Below, in pieces: positions 36,815 to 46,429 of a stretch of 64,000 bases of DNA. The notes beneath the pieces are model-generated. The model did not search any database and was not told the DNA's origin. It saw only the letters and a list, made by a program, of their open reading frames with translations. The translations under genes were made by a program, and so were the position numbers. Source of the DNA: an uncultured Peptococcaceae bacterium (lineage in GTDB: Bacteria; Bacillota; Peptococcia; Peptococcales; Peptococcaceae); NCBI GenBank assembly GCA_949743265.1, contig CATJSX010000079.1, positions 56,563 to 120,562 on the forward strand, given 5' to 3'. The first letter of the stretch is position 1, and each line of letters starts with the position of its first letter.

Positions 36815-38135
36815 AGCAACTGGCGTAGAACAAGTGGAGCGTTTTTTGCAGAAGCAAAAAGAACTAGATGAAACGACGCTCAGAGAAATTTTAAAAAGTT
36901 GCAATTTCAGTTTTGTACTGGAAGGTATCAATCGCTTGCAAAGTATGCTTTGGTGTGAATTGAAAGATTCTTATGTCCAACAAAGCCAACGATACGTTGC
37001 GGTTGATCAAGAAGGCTATACACTGCCCGCTCTGAAACCAACAGATCAAAATCAGGCAGAAAAACTGATCAGTCAAGCTTTAACGCTCTATCAACAAATG
37101 ACTGTTCTCAAAGAAGATTTTAAAGGCAGACCTAAACCTGAACACTATCAATATGGTATTGCTATCGAAGACGGACGATATTTATTGCCCTTAGCTATCA
37201 AAACCAATGTAACAACGGCAATGAGCGGCGATAAATTGGTTGACGCATTACGTCTATTTCAAGACAAACAATATGGCAATTTATTTGCTGAAATCAAAAT
37301 CGCGTTACTATCTCTCTTGCCGCCATCTTTACGCAATATATTGGAAACACTCGTTTTTGATTACGCGGACAACGCCCTTTGCGATGCTTTTTATCAAGAA
37401 ATTTTAACGCCATTAACTACACAAAAACCGGTACAGTTATTGGGACATTTTCAAGACTTAACACTAAAAGCCGGTTTAGGAGCTTTAACCAGCACAACAA
37501 ACAAAGGACCACAGGCTATTTTAAACGATTGGGGAGAAGAAGCCACATTAAAAGCTGCCGCTGTAGCCAACCGCGTCATGAGCTATGGTCATTATAGTAT
37601 CAGCGAACAGGGGCGAACAACTTTTGGGCTAAGATTTTCTCTGGTAACGTATCATCAACAAGAACGCCATCGTTTACCTGTTAATTATCGCGAAAACTTA
37701 TACCAGATTATCGCAGAAGATAGAGTGCCTATTGTACCAGAAAGCATTATCCAATCGCCTTTTTATTCGTCATTTATGGCGTTAGTCAATGATTTTAAAA
37801 AGTTTCGAAAATATTTGCTGCAAACATACCCTGGCAGCGAAGCGTTGTATTTTTTGCTCAACTGTGATCCTATTCAGCTTGTAACTTCAACTAATGCCCG
37901 TATAGATAATGATATTTTGAAAGAACGCATTTGCTTTAACGCTCAATGGGAGATACGCCGCATTGCTCAACAAAAACTATTGTTATTACGTACGCTAGCG
38001 CCAGATCTTTACCAAAATGCCCTGCCCGGCTGCGTTTACGGAAAATGTCCTGAAGGTCGTTATACTTGCGGGCGCAGTCAAGAAATGCGGCAGTTATATC
38101 AAATCGAAAATAAAGGAAGTGAACCCAATGGGTGA
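36795..38135 (+). CDS. Tandem ThyX-like protein (divergent flavin-dependent thymidylate synthase family)
   Basis: A 446-residue protein made of two ThyX-like halves. The first (about residues 1-185) has FVLEGINRLQSMLWCELKDS followed by VQQSQRY (residues 61-67); it keeps the serine-arginine end of the ThyX signature but has Cys-Glu-Leu where Arg-His-Arg is expected. The second (about 200-446) keeps Arg-His-Arg (residues 291-293) but lacks the following serine, and ends with NAQWEIRRIAQQKLLLL and CVYGKCPEGRYTCG as in ThyX C-termini. The family normally makes dTMP from dUMP with FAD. Whether this fused form is active is unknown. Genes of this kind occur at this position in other Bacillota. Confidence 0.75.
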   Translation: MKITNFEATGVEQVERFLQKQKELDETTLREILKSCNFSFVLEGINRLQSMLWCELKDSYVQQSQRYVAVDQEGYTLPALKPTDQNQAEKLISQALTLYQQMTVLKEDFKGRPKPEHYQYGIAIEDGRYLLPLAIKTNVTTAMSGDKLVDALRLFQDKQYGNLFAEIKIALLSLLPPSLRNILETLVFDYADNALCDAFYQEILTPLTTQKPVQLLGHFQDLTLKAGLGALTSTTNKGPQAILNDWGEEATLKAAAVANRVMSYGHYSISEQGRTTFGLRFSLVTYHQQERHRLPVNYRENLYQIIAEDRVPIVPESIIQSPFYSSFMALVNDFKKFRKYLLQTYPGSEALYFLLNCDPIQLVTSTNARIDNDILKERICFNAQWEIRRIAQQKLLLLRTLAPDLYQNALPGCVYGKCPEGRYTCGRSQEMRQLYQIENKGSEPNG

Positions 38136-38859
38136 TATTTTTGGACGCAATCCTGTCATGGAAGCCATTAAATCAGGCACTACTATCAACAAAATTTACT
38201 TAGCAAAAGGGGAACAAAAAGGCTCTATTGGTGAAATTATCCATTTAGCTAAAGAAAAAAACATCCAAATCCAGCAAGTAGAACGCGCAAAACTGGATAA
38301 AATGTTTCCCAAAGAAAATCATCAAGGTATTGCCGCTTCTCTTGCTGCAACAGATTATGTCCCATGGCAGGATATTTTAGCACTTGCTGAAACAAAAAAT
38401 GAACCGCCTTTAATTGTTATCTTAGATGAATTGGAAGATCCACATAATTTAGGCGCTATTTTACGCTCAGTCGATGCAGTAGGCGCTCATGGCGTCATTA
38501 TCCCTAAAAGACGAGCCGTTCCGTTGACTGACGGCGTTGCCAAGTCTTCGGCGGGAGCGGTAGAACACGTATTAGTTTCTCGAGTAAGCAATCTGGCACA
38601 AGTAATAGAGGCGCTCAAAAAGAAAGGTCTATGGATTGTTGGCGCTAATATGGAAGGCGCAGAAATGTATCAAGAAGATTTGAAAGGACCGCTAGCTATC
38701 GTTATTGGCAGCGAAGGCAAAGGACTCGGTCATTTGATCAGCGAAAAATGCGATTTTTTGGTCTCTATCCCTATGCAAGGCAAGATTAATTCACTCAATG
38801 CTTCCGTAGCTTGCAGCTTGCTTTTATATGAGGTTTACAGACAGCGGCAGGCGAAATAA
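38128..38859 (+). CDS. rlmB: 23S rRNA 2'-O-ribose methyltransferase RlmB
   Basis: A 243-residue SPOUT methyltransferase of the TrmH/RlmB group. An N-terminal substrate-binding domain (residues 1-75) is followed by the knotted domain with LDELEDPHNLGAILRSVDA, IVIGSEGKGLG and SIPMQGKINSLNASVACSLL, the three signature motifs. It methylates the ribose of a guanosine in 23S rRNA. I chose the ATG at 38128 with AAAGGAAGTG upstream; a longer in-frame reading from 38017 lies inside the previous gene. Its start overlaps the ThyX-like stop by 8 nt. Confidence 0.93.
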   Translation: MGDIFGRNPVMEAIKSGTTINKIYLAKGEQKGSIGEIIHLAKEKNIQIQQVERAKLDKMFPKENHQGIAASLAATDYVPWQDILALAETKNEPPLIVILDELEDPHNLGAILRSVDAVGAHGVIIPKRRAVPLTDGVAKSSAGAVEHVLVSRVSNLAQVIEALKKKGLWIVGANMEGAEMYQEDLKGPLAIVIGSEGKGLGHLISEKCDFLVSIPMQGKINSLNASVACSLLLYEVYRQRQAK

Positions 38860-38861
38860 TC

Positions 38862-39383
38862 GTGAAAGAATATTTGATTATTGACGGATACAATATGATC
38901 GGCGCTTGGCAAGAATTGGCCGATATTAAAGAAGAAAATTTGGAACACGCCAGAGAAAAATTCATCGAAATCATTGCCAATCATGCAGCACTTACTGGCG
39001 CTATAACGATAATCGTTTTTGACGCCTATCAAGTAAAAGGCGGCATAGAAAAACGTGAAAAAGTCAACAACGTCGATATTATTTATACCAAAGAAGGCGT
39101 TACTGCCGATATGGCTATTGAACGCATTTGCGCCCAAATTCCCAAACATCAAAAAGTATTTGTCGCTACATCTGATCGTTTGCAGCAAGAAACTATTTGG
39201 GGCAAAGGCGCCTTGCGCATCTCAGCTAGAGAATTGCAGCGTGAAATACGTATGGCGCAAAAAGACAACAAAAAGCATCTCGAACCAAAACTTTATTCTG
39301 CCAATCGCTTGGAAGACCGCCTTTCACCGGAAGTAAAAGCTGCTTTAGAAAGAATGAGACTTGGACAACATGAAGAAAAGTAA
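38862..39383 (+). CDS. NYN-domain ribonuclease (YacP/Rae1 family)
   Basis: A 173-residue protein with a PIN-like NYN fold. YLIIDGYNMIG at the start gives the first metal-binding Asp, and VFDAYQVKGG plus VATSDRLQQE supply further acidic sites. B. subtilis YacP (Rae1) is a ribosome-associated endoribonuclease. The gene begins with GTG two bases after rlmB and sits just before sigH, the conserved order in Bacillota. The C-terminal basic tail is usual for the family. Confidence 0.88.
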   Translation: MKEYLIIDGYNMIGAWQELADIKEENLEHAREKFIEIIANHAALTGAITIIVFDAYQVKGGIEKREKVNNVDIIYTKEGVTADMAIERICAQIPKHQKVFVATSDRLQQETIWGKGALRISARELQREIRMAQKDNKKHLEPKLYSANRLEDRLSPEVKAALERMRLGQHEEK

Positions 39384-39412
39384 TTGACAAATACTGTAAA
39401 ATATTGTATAAT
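39384..39412 (+). promoter_or_regulatory. sigH promoter (sigma-A type)
   Basis: TTGACA (39384-39389) and TATAAT (39407-39412) are separated by 17 nt, a consensus match. It sits between yacP and sigH and excludes the longer in-frame start at 39404. Confidence 0.85.
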
Positions 39413-39463
39413 TTAGGTGATAACTCGCCAAAACAGAAATTTTATGGAGACGCAGGTGAGGTA

Positions 39464-40132
39464 ATGACGATTGAAAGCGGTGATGAAATGGAATGCATGG
39501 CGGAATATATCGCTGCAAATACCACTTTGGCTCAACTGGAAGACGATCAGCTGGTAGAAATGGCAAAAACTGGTGATGTAGCAGCTTTGGAATATCTTAT
39601 TAACAAGTATAAAAATTTTGTTCGTGCCAAAGCTAGAACCTATTTTTTAGTTGGAGCTGACAAAGAAGATATCATTCAAGAAGGCATGATCGGTTTGTAT
39701 AAAGCCATCAGAGATTATAAAAGCGACCGCTTGGCGTCGTTTCATGCTTTTGCAGAGATTTGCATTACTAGACAAATCATAACAGCAATCAAAACAGCCA
39801 CCAGACAAAAACATATCCCGCTGAATTCTTATATATCGCTTAATAAACCTGTATTTGATGAAGAATCAGACCGAACGCTTATGGACGTAATGATCACCGC
39901 TAAAATAAGCGATCCAGAAGAACTAATCATTTCACAAGAAGAAATTGCCGATATAGAAGACAAAATGGGCGAGATGCTTTCTAGTTTAGAAAAAGAAGTA
40001 GTAACGCTATATTTAGATGGTAAATCTTATGTAGAAATTGCCGAATGTTTAGGTCGCCATGTTAAAAGCGTAGACAATGCTTTACAAAGAGTCAAACGTA
40101 AATTAGAAGGTTATTTAGAAAAAAGAAAATGA
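39464..40132 (+). CDS. sigH: RNA polymerase sigma factor SigH
   Basis: A 222-residue sigma-70 family factor. Region 2 contains LINKYKNFVRAKARTYF and the core-binding ADKEDIIQEGMIGLYKAIR segment. Region 4 has SYVEIAECLGRHVKSVDNAL as the DNA-binding helix-turn-helix. The size and position after rlmB-yacP match SigH of Bacillota, which drives stationary-phase and early sporulation genes. I chose the ATG at 39464 (ribosome site GGTGAGGT) because the upstream in-frame start lies in the promoter. Confidence 0.92.
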   Translation: MTIESGDEMECMAEYIAANTTLAQLEDDQLVEMAKTGDVAALEYLINKYKNFVRAKARTYFLVGADKEDIIQEGMIGLYKAIRDYKSDRLASFHAFAEICITRQIITAIKTATRQKHIPLNSYISLNKPVFDEESDRTLMDVMITAKISDPEELIISQEEIADIEDKMGEMLSSLEKEVVTLYLDGKSYVEIAECLGRHVKSVDNALQRVKRKLEGYLEKRK

Positions 40133-40140
40133 TAAAAGTG

Positions 40141-40169
40141 TTGACATTTTCTTCAACATCGGATATAAT
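40141..40169 (+). promoter_or_regulatory. tRNA-Tyr promoter
   Basis: TTGACA (40141-40146) and TATAAT (40164-40169) with a 17-nt spacer, a full consensus, 38 nt before the tRNA. Confidence 0.9.
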
Positions 40170-40207
40170 AATATTCGTCAGTTAGATGTCAATAAATTTT
40201 ACATTAC

Positions 40208-40290
40208 GGAAGGGTTCCCGAGCTGGCCAAAGGGGACGGACTGTAAATCCGTTGGCTCCGCCTTCATAGGTTCGAATCCTATCCCTTCCA
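40208..40290 (+). tRNA. tRNA-Tyr (anticodon GTA)
   Basis: An 83-nt class II tRNA. The acceptor stem GGAAGGG pairs with CCCTTCC, with A as the discriminator base. The anticodon GTA is at 40243-40245, flanked by the expected T and AA. A long variable arm (GGCTCCGCC region) and a TTCGAATCC T loop are present. The CCA end is not encoded, and a promoter and a terminator enclose it as a single-gene unit. Confidence 0.95.
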
Positions 40291-40298
40291 CTCTATTA

Positions 40299-40324
40299 TC
40301 CAAGCAGAAATGCTTGGATTTTTT
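40299..40324 (+). terminator. Terminator after tRNA-Tyr
   Basis: CCAAGC pairs with GCTTGG around AGAAAT, followed by A and six T residues; it starts 9 nt after the tRNA. Confidence 0.85.
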
Positions 40325-40586
40325 GTGTTTCAAATATTTAATGAAACATAAAAAGTAGCACCTGTATTGACGAATAGCCATATTCTTCTCTTACTTACTA
40401 TTTTCTGTCGCAAAGAACAAAATATTTTTTTGTTTGGCTGAAGCAATCTAACATATCTGTTATTTTGTCGACGTTTACAATATCTTCTTCTTATTTTAAA
40501 CAAAAGGAAGGTAACGGTTTTTTGGCAAGACAACGACTATTTTGACACAACATGGCATAAGTATGGGGTAAAAGGAGGAGAAAAGT

Positions 40587-41297
40587 ATGAAAATCATTTT
40601 TCTGAGCAAAACGCAAATCAAAATTTTGCTGATTGGTGGCGCATTTATCTTGGCGGCACTTTTGGTATATGGTATTTGGGGCGGCAAACAAACCGCGGTA
40701 ATCGCCGATCCTATAAGACAAGGCGCTAATCATGAAAAAGTTGTTGCCATAACAATCAATGTAGATTGGGGCGAAGATATTGTACCTGATATGCTGGCAG
40801 TACTCAAAGATAAAGAAGTTAAGGCAACATTTTTTGTCACTGGTCGTTTTGGTGAAAAATTTCCAGAAATAGTAAAAGCCATCAGCGACGCTGGTCATGA
40901 AATTGGCAATCACGGTTATGCTCATCCCCATCATGACCAAATTTCTCTAGCGGAAAATTTGCAAGACATTGAAAAAGGTCAGCAGATTTTATCCGCTATT
41001 ACAGGTACAAAACCAACACTGCTAGCGCCAGCATACGGTGAATGTGGCGAAAATTTACTAAAAGCAGCCGAAGAAAATGGTAGCAAAGTGATTTTGTGGA
41101 CACTGGATACTATTGATTGGCAAACGCCACCGCCTGATAAAGCAACGTTAATTGACCGAGTAGCGGGGGAAAAATTAGTCAACGGCGCCATCTTACTAAT
41201 GCACCCAAAAGAACATACGCTGAACGCCTTGCCGGATATCATTGATACGATTCGCGCAAAAGGATACGCCTTCAAAACGGTATCGGAGATTTTATAA
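40587..41297 (+). CDS. Membrane-anchored polysaccharide deacetylase-like protein (YlxY type)
   Basis: A 236-residue protein with an N-terminal anchor (residues 11-29, ILLIGGAFILAALLVYGIW) and a NodB-type domain. Visible motifs are VKATFFVTGRF, HEIGNHGYAHPHH, LLAPAYGE, WTLDTIDW and ILLMHP. The first motif reads NVDWGED where active enzymes usually have Asp-Asp, and the third reads APAYGE instead of the common RPPxG. This is the pattern of YlxY-like proteins, so catalytic activity is doubtful. It is followed closely by dacB-like and M16 peptidase genes, the latter also a ylxY neighbour in B. subtilis. The ribosome site is AAAGGAGGAG. Confidence 0.82.
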   Translation: MKIIFLSKTQIKILLIGGAFILAALLVYGIWGGKQTAVIADPIRQGANHEKVVAITINVDWGEDIVPDMLAVLKDKEVKATFFVTGRFGEKFPEIVKAISDAGHEIGNHGYAHPHHDQISLAENLQDIEKGQQILSAITGTKPTLLAPAYGECGENLLKAAEENGSKVILWTLDTIDWQTPPPDKATLIDRVAGEKLVNGAILLMHPKEHTLNALPDIIDTIRAKGYAFKTVSEIL

Positions 41298-41300
41298 ACG

Positions 41301-42125
41301 ATGGGACAGAAAAAATTTCAGCGTTTAACAACAGTCTGGCTTTTTTCTTTGCTGTTATCATTTGGATTTCAATTAGATGCTTTAGCAGCGCAGACAATCA
41401 AAGCGCCAGCTATTACAGCGGAAGCCTTTATTTTAATGGACGGTGATAGCGGAGAAATTTTACTCAGCCGCAATGCTTTTGAGAAACGCCCACCAGCTAG
41501 TTTGACTAAAATAATGACTGGTCTATTAGTCATCGAGTTAAGCGACTTACAATCAGTAACAACCGTTTCAGAAAAAGCGGCCAAAACTGGAGAATCTCGT
41601 ATCAATTTGGTAGAAAATGAAAAAATCACGTTAGAAAATCTTCTTTACAGCGCCATGCTGAAATCAGCTAACGATGCTTGCGTAGCTATTGGCGAAGCTA
41701 TTGCCGACGAAGAAAGCGATTTTGTCAAAATGATGAATTTAAAAGCTCGCTTATTGGGTTGCGTTAATACACAGTTTGTCAATACCAACGGTTTACCTGA
41801 TGATAATCATTATTCTTGCGCTTATGATTTGGCGCTGATTATGCGTTATGGACTGCAAAACGAACAATTTGTTCAAGTAATTGGTACACAATATCAAACC
41901 ATTCGCTGGGAAAGCGGACGCAGCGCTAAAATCAAAAATACCAATCGACTTTTGGGACAATATAAAGGTATCATCGGCGGCAAAACTGGTACTACCAATA
42001 AAGCAGGACAATGTTTTGTGGCTGCGGCTCGCCGTGAGGATCACACAGTTATCGCTGTCGTTTTAAAAAGCCAAAACCGTTTTTTAGACGCTGAAAAATT
42101 ATTAACCTATGGCTTCAAAATTTAG
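41301..42125 (+). CDS. D-alanyl-D-alanine carboxypeptidase (S11 family)
   Basis: A 274-residue low-molecular-weight penicillin-binding protein. A signal peptide (LFSLLLSFGFQLDALAAQ) is followed by the catalytic SLTKIMTG (S-x-x-K), the SAN triad at LLYSAMLKSANDAC, and KTGTTNKAGQCF as the KTG motif. It trims terminal D-alanine from murein peptides outside the membrane. The family often has a further C-terminal domain; here the protein ends soon after the penicillin-binding domain, as in DacB/DacF-like short forms. It starts 3 nt after the deacetylase-like gene. Confidence 0.9.
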   Translation: MGQKKFQRLTTVWLFSLLLSFGFQLDALAAQTIKAPAITAEAFILMDGDSGEILLSRNAFEKRPPASLTKIMTGLLVIELSDLQSVTTVSEKAAKTGESRINLVENEKITLENLLYSAMLKSANDACVAIGEAIADEESDFVKMMNLKARLLGCVNTQFVNTNGLPDDNHYSCAYDLALIMRYGLQNEQFVQVIGTQYQTIRWESGRSAKIKNTNRLLGQYKGIIGGKTGTTNKAGQCFVAAARREDHTVIAVVLKSQNRFLDAEKLLTYGFKI

Positions 42126-42192
42126 GTGATTTTCACAGCGATTTGCGTTATACTAAGGAATAGAAAGAAAAATGCACTGATTGGAGAGAGCT

Positions 42193-43452
42193 ATGAGTAC
42201 ATTAAACTATCAAATCACCGAATTGAATAACGGCATTAGAATTGTGACCGAAACCGTCACCCATGTGCAATCTATGGCAATGGGCGTTTGGGTCGGCGTA
42301 GGCTCCCGCTACGAAACAGAAGCAGAAAACGGCATAACGCACTTTATCGAGCATATGCTTTTTAAAGGAACAAAACGACGCAGCGCTCAAGATATTGCCC
42401 GCGAAATTGATGCTATCGGCGGTCAAATCAATGCTTTTACCAGTAAAGAATATACTTGCTACTATGTAAAAGCGCTCAGCGAAGATTTTGCCTTGAGCGC
42501 TGATATTTTAGCGGATATGATTTTTAACAGTCAGTTTGATGAGCAGGAATTAGCCAAAGAACGTGAAGTCATTATCGAAGAAATCAAAATGTATGAAGAT
42601 ACCCCTGATGAATTAGCTAATGACTTATTTGCTTTAGATATGTGGGGTAATAATTCTTTAGGCAGAACTATTCTGGGCGTCGAAGAAACATTAGCAGGTT
42701 TTACGCAGGAGCGTTTGAAGGACTATATGAAACGCTACTACACAGGCATCAATATGGTAGTTTCAGTAGTGGGCAATATTACTCATGAGGAAGTGATACG
42801 CATTTTAACGCCGTTATTCATTCAAGTACCAAGAGGAGAAAAAAACCGCTTTGCTCCTTATCAGCAAGAGCCTCCTGCTATACATTGTCACCAAAAAGCT
42901 ATCGGACAGGCTCAGATTGCTATTGGCGTTTTAGGCGTTGACAATACCAGCGATGAATTGTATCCTATTAGCTTGCTCAATACTTATTTAGGCGGTGGAT
43001 TAAGTTCCAGATTGGTGCAGAAAATTCGTGAAGAGATGGGATTAGCTTATACCGTTTATAGTTATCACGGCGCTTATTCTGATTGCGGCGCTTTTATCTT
43101 TTCCGCAGCTACTCGTGCGGAAAATTGCCAAACAGTAGTCAATTTAATTATTGATGAAGCCCGTCAAGTTGCTCAAGAAGGTATCAATGACAATGAATTG
43201 AAACGCGTTTTCAATCAAATGAAAGGCAGTTTGTTCATGGGATTGGAAAGCATCAACAGCCGCATGAATAAATTAGGTCGTTCATTACTGATACAAAACG
43301 AGATTATTACACCAGAAGAAACGGTAGAAAAATTATGGCAGGTCACGCCAGAAATGATTCAGCAAACCGCTAAAAAATTATTCGCTGAAGGACGATTCTG
43401 CGTAACGGTTTTGGGCCAAGTAGAAAATATTACCATTAAACCTATAGAATAA
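42193..43452 (+). CDS. M16 family zinc peptidase (MlpA/YmxG-like)
   Basis: About 419 residues. The inverted zinc motif HFIEHMLFKG (H-x-x-E-H) lies near residue 50, and the distal glutamate is in the EREVIIEEIKMYEDTPDE segment. The second, inactive half of the M16 fold carries GGGLSSRLVQKIREEMGLAY. Bacterial members are processing peptidases; B. subtilis MlpA (YmxG) is the nearest known type and sits beside ylxY, as here. I chose the ATG at 42193, with GGAGAG upstream, over a TTG at 42181. A bidirectional terminator follows. Confidence 0.88.
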   Translation: MSTLNYQITELNNGIRIVTETVTHVQSMAMGVWVGVGSRYETEAENGITHFIEHMLFKGTKRRSAQDIAREIDAIGGQINAFTSKEYTCYYVKALSEDFALSADILADMIFNSQFDEQELAKEREVIIEEIKMYEDTPDELANDLFALDMWGNNSLGRTILGVEETLAGFTQERLKDYMKRYYTGINMVVSVVGNITHEEVIRILTPLFIQVPRGEKNRFAPYQQEPPAIHCHQKAIGQAQIAIGVLGVDNTSDELYPISLLNTYLGGGLSSRLVQKIREEMGLAYTVYSYHGAYSDCGAFIFSAATRAENCQTVVNLIIDEARQVAQEGINDNELKRVFNQMKGSLFMGLESINSRMNKLGRSLLIQNEIITPEETVEKLWQVTPEMIQQTAKKLFAEGRFCVTVLGQVENITIKPIE

Positions 43453-43478
43453 CAAAAGTTATTCTATAAACTAATAAT

Positions 43479-43517
43479 AAAAACAGCCAAACTGAAAATG
43501 TCAGTTTGGCTGTTTTT
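43479..43517. terminator. Bidirectional terminator between the M16 peptidase gene and uvrA
   Basis: A perfect 17-bp stem (43479-43495 with 43501-43517) around a 5-nt loop, with five T residues at either end. It separates the convergent M16 peptidase gene and uvrA. Confidence 0.9.
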
Positions 43518-43582
43518 ATACGATTTTAACACAAATTTTATTGATAGTTTAAATAATTAATTTCTAATAAATTTTATCTCAT

Positions 43583-46417
43583 TTATATGGTCCGTCCAAG
43601 CAGCTTGCGTAAAAATTGCCCTGTATAGGAGCTTTCTACTTGAGCTACTTCTTCCGGCGTGCCTTTCGCAATGATACGCCCGCCATTTTTACCACCTTCC
43701 GGCCCAAGATCAATGAGATAATCTGCTGATTTGATCACATCCAAATTATGTTCAATCACTAATACCGTATCGCCCGCTTCTACCAAACGATTCAGTACGC
43801 CCAATAGTTTGTGAATATCGGCAATGTGTAAGCCAGTTGTCGGTTCATCAAGAATATATAAGGTTTTTCCTGTGCTTTTGCGAGACAATTCAGTAGCAAG
43901 CTTGACTCTCTGTGCTTCACCGCCGGAAAGCGTCGTTGCTGGCTGACCGAGTTTAACGTAACCCAAGCCCACATCTTGTAATGTTTTCACTTTGCGGTAA
44001 ATTTTGGGCAGATGCTCAAAAAATTCGCAGGCTTCGTTGATAGTCATGTCCAACACATCGGCGATATTTTTGCCTTTATATTTGATTTCTAACGTCTCTC
44101 TATTATAGCGTTGACCTTTACAAATTTCACATGGTACATAAACGTCAGGCAAAAAATGCATTTCGATTTTGATGATCCCATCCCCTGTACATGCTTCACA
44201 ACGACCGCCTTTAATATTAAAACTAAAACGACCGCTTTTGTATCCACGAACTTTTGCTTCTTGCGTTTGAGAAAACAATTCGCGAATATTATCAAAAACG
44301 CCAGTATATGTCGCCGGATTGGAACGCGGCGTCCGACCAATAGGCGATTGATCAATGTTGATCACTTTATCAATATGTTCTAATCCTTCTATGGCGCCAT
44401 ATTTCCCCGGAATCATGCGACTATTTTTGTATAAATGACGTACTAAGGCTTTATAGAGAATTTCATTGATTAAAGTACTTTTCCCGGATCCCGAAACACC
44501 AGTTACGCAAACAAAAAGCCCCAAAGGAATATCCACATTGATTTTATGCAGATTGTTTTCTTCAGCGCCTTTAACGAACAACCATTTATCTTGCGGTTGA
44601 CGACGCAAAAGAGGCACTTCGATTCGCTTAACGCCGCTTAAATACTGACCAGTAATAGAACGTGGTTCTTTCTTAATATCTTCCAACGTTCCGCAGGCGA
44701 CCACTTCGCCTCCCAAAGCGCCAGCGCCGGGACCAATATCGACAATATAATCGGCTGCCAGCATAGTATCTTCATCATGTTCAACTACCACTAACGTGTT
44801 GCCCAAATCCCGCAAATGCTCCAAAGTTTGAATTAAACGCTCATTATCCCGTTGATGCAGTCCAATGCTTGGCTCGTCTAAAATATATAAAACGCCTACC
44901 AAACCCGATCCAATTTGCGTCGCTAAGCGAATTCTTTGCGCTTCACCGCCAGAAAGAGTTCCAGCAGCGCGGCTCAACGTCAAATAATCCAAACCAACAT
45001 TGATCAAAAAATCTAGTCTAGCATCAATTTCTTTCAAAATTTGATGACCAATGAGCTGCTGTCGCTCATTGAGCACAAGACCATTTAATAAATCTTTAGC
45101 TTCCTGAATATTTAATTCGGTAATATCAGTAATATTATAATCATTGATTTTGACTGCTAGCACTTCCGGCTTCAAACGCTTACCTTTGCATTTGGGACAA
45201 AGACGATTGGTCATATAATTTTTGATTTCTTCGCGAGAAGCGTCGGAATTAGTTTCCATGTAACGGCGACGTAAATTAGGAATAACGCCTTCATAACGAT
45301 TAGTATAAGTTTTTTCCTCTTTAAATAAATTAGTATAACTAAAACTAATCTTTTTCTCGCCCAATCCATAAAGAATAATATTCTGTTCACGTTCGCTCAA
45401 ATTTTCAAAAGGCGCATTTAAGTCAATATTTTCCGCAACAGCCGCTGCTTTCAGCATTTGTAGATAATAGTTGCTGATACCGCCTTTACTCCACGGCGCA
45501 ATAGCGCCCTCCATGATAGATAAACTTCTGTTCGGAACGACCAAATCTATATCAACTTCCGCTTTGCTACCCAAACCGTCGCATTCAGGACAAGCGCCAT
45601 AAGGGTTATTAAAGGAAAACATACGAGGACTGATTTCTCCTACGCTGATTCCACAATCAACACAAGCAAATTTTTCACTAAAAGTTAATATTTCCCCATC
45701 AATAATTTCTACCCAAACGATACCGTCCGCCATAGACAACGCCGTTTCCAAAGAATCTGCTAAACGGCTTTCAATACCTTCTTTGATAGCAATACGATCA
45801 ATGATCACTTCTATATTGTGTTTCTTATTTTTGTCCAACTTAATATCTTCTGACAGCTCTCGCATTTCACCGTCAATCTTCACGCGCACATAGCCGTCTT
45901 TTTTGAGTTCCTCAATAGTCTTTTGAAATTCTCCTTTACGCCCGCGTACTTTTGGCGCTAAAATCTGCATCTTGGTTCGTTCTGGGTAACTCATTAGCTG
46001 ATCCACCATTTGCTCAACGGTTTGCTGCATAATCACTTTACCGCATTTATAGCAATGCGGAACGCCAATACGAGCAAATAAAAGACGTAGATAATCATAT
46101 ATTTCCGTAACCGTTCCCACAGTGGAACGAGGATTGCGACTAGTCGTCTTTTGATCGATAGAAATTGCTGGCGAAAGTCCTTCGATAGCATCGACGTCTG
46201 GTTTATCCATCTGACCAAGAAATTGACGAGCATAAGCTGATAACGACTCGACATAACGCCTTTGCCCTTCGGCATATATGGTATCAAATGCTAAAGAAGA
46301 TTTACCACTGCCGCTAAGTCCAGTCATCACCACCAATTTTTCTCTGGGAATTTCTATATCAATATTCTTTAAATTATGCACGCGCGCACCTTTAATCGTA
46401 ATTTTATCTTTAGCCAT
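43583..46417 (-). CDS. uvrA: Excinuclease ABC subunit A
   Basis: A 944-residue protein with two ABC ATPase modules. The first Walker A is [16 protein letters not shown] near residue 33, and the second is [16 protein letters not shown] near residue 640. [14 protein letters not shown] and [15 protein letters not shown] are the two signature motifs. Zinc-finger cysteines are visible in CVDCG and the CPECDG stretch, and in CEACTGDG with CEICKGQRY. UvrA scans DNA for lesions and loads UvrB. It lies 12 nt downstream of uvrB in the same operon, and the sequence is complete. Confidence 0.97.
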   Translation of the reverse strand: MAKDKITIKGARVHNLKNIDIEIPREKLVVMTGLSGSGKSSLAFDTIYAEGQRRYVESLSAYARQFLGQMDKPDVDAIEGLSPAISIDQKTTSRNPRSTVGTVTEIYDYLRLLFARIGVPHCYKCGKVIMQQTVEQMVDQLMSYPERTKMQILAPKVRGRKGEFQKTIEELKKDGYVRVKIDGEMRELSEDIKLDKNKKHNIEVIIDRIAIKEGIESRLADSLETALSMADGIVWVEIIDGEILTFSEKFACVDCGISVGEISPRMFSFNNPYGACPECDGLGSKAEVDIDLVVPNRSLSIMEGAIAPWSKGGISNYYLQMLKAAAVAENIDLNAPFENLSEREQNIILYGLGEKKISFSYTNLFKEEKTYTNRYEGVIPNLRRRYMETNSDASREEIKNYMTNRLCPKCKGKRLKPEVLAVKINDYNITDITELNIQEAKDLLNGLVLNERQQLIGHQILKEIDARLDFLINVGLDYLTLSRAAGTLSGGEAQRIRLATQIGSGLVGVLYILDEPSIGLHQRDNERLIQTLEHLRDLGNTLVVVEHDEDTMLAADYIVDIGPGAGALGGEVVACGTLEDIKKEPRSITGQYLSGVKRIEVPLLRRQPQDKWLFVKGAEENNLHKINVDIPLGLFVCVTGVSGSGKSTLINEILYKALVRHLYKNSRMIPGKYGAIEGLEHIDKVINIDQSPIGRTPRSNPATYTGVFDNIRELFSQTQEAKVRGYKSGRFSFNIKGGRCEACTGDGIIKIEMHFLPDVYVPCEICKGQRYNRETLEIKYKGKNIADVLDMTINEACEFFEHLPKIYRKVKTLQDVGLGYVKLGQPATTLSGGEAQRVKLATELSRKSTGKTLYILDEPTTGLHIADIHKLLGVLNRLVEAGDTVLVIEHNLDVIKSADYLIDLGPEGGKNGGRIIAKGTPEEVAQVESSYTGQFLRKLLGRTI

Positions 46418-46429
46418 TCTGATACCTCT

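Noticed and set aside
38017..38127. Longer N-terminus for RlmB from 38017
   Set aside because: It lies within the ThyX-like coding region and lacks a ribosome site; the RlmB domain starts at 38128.
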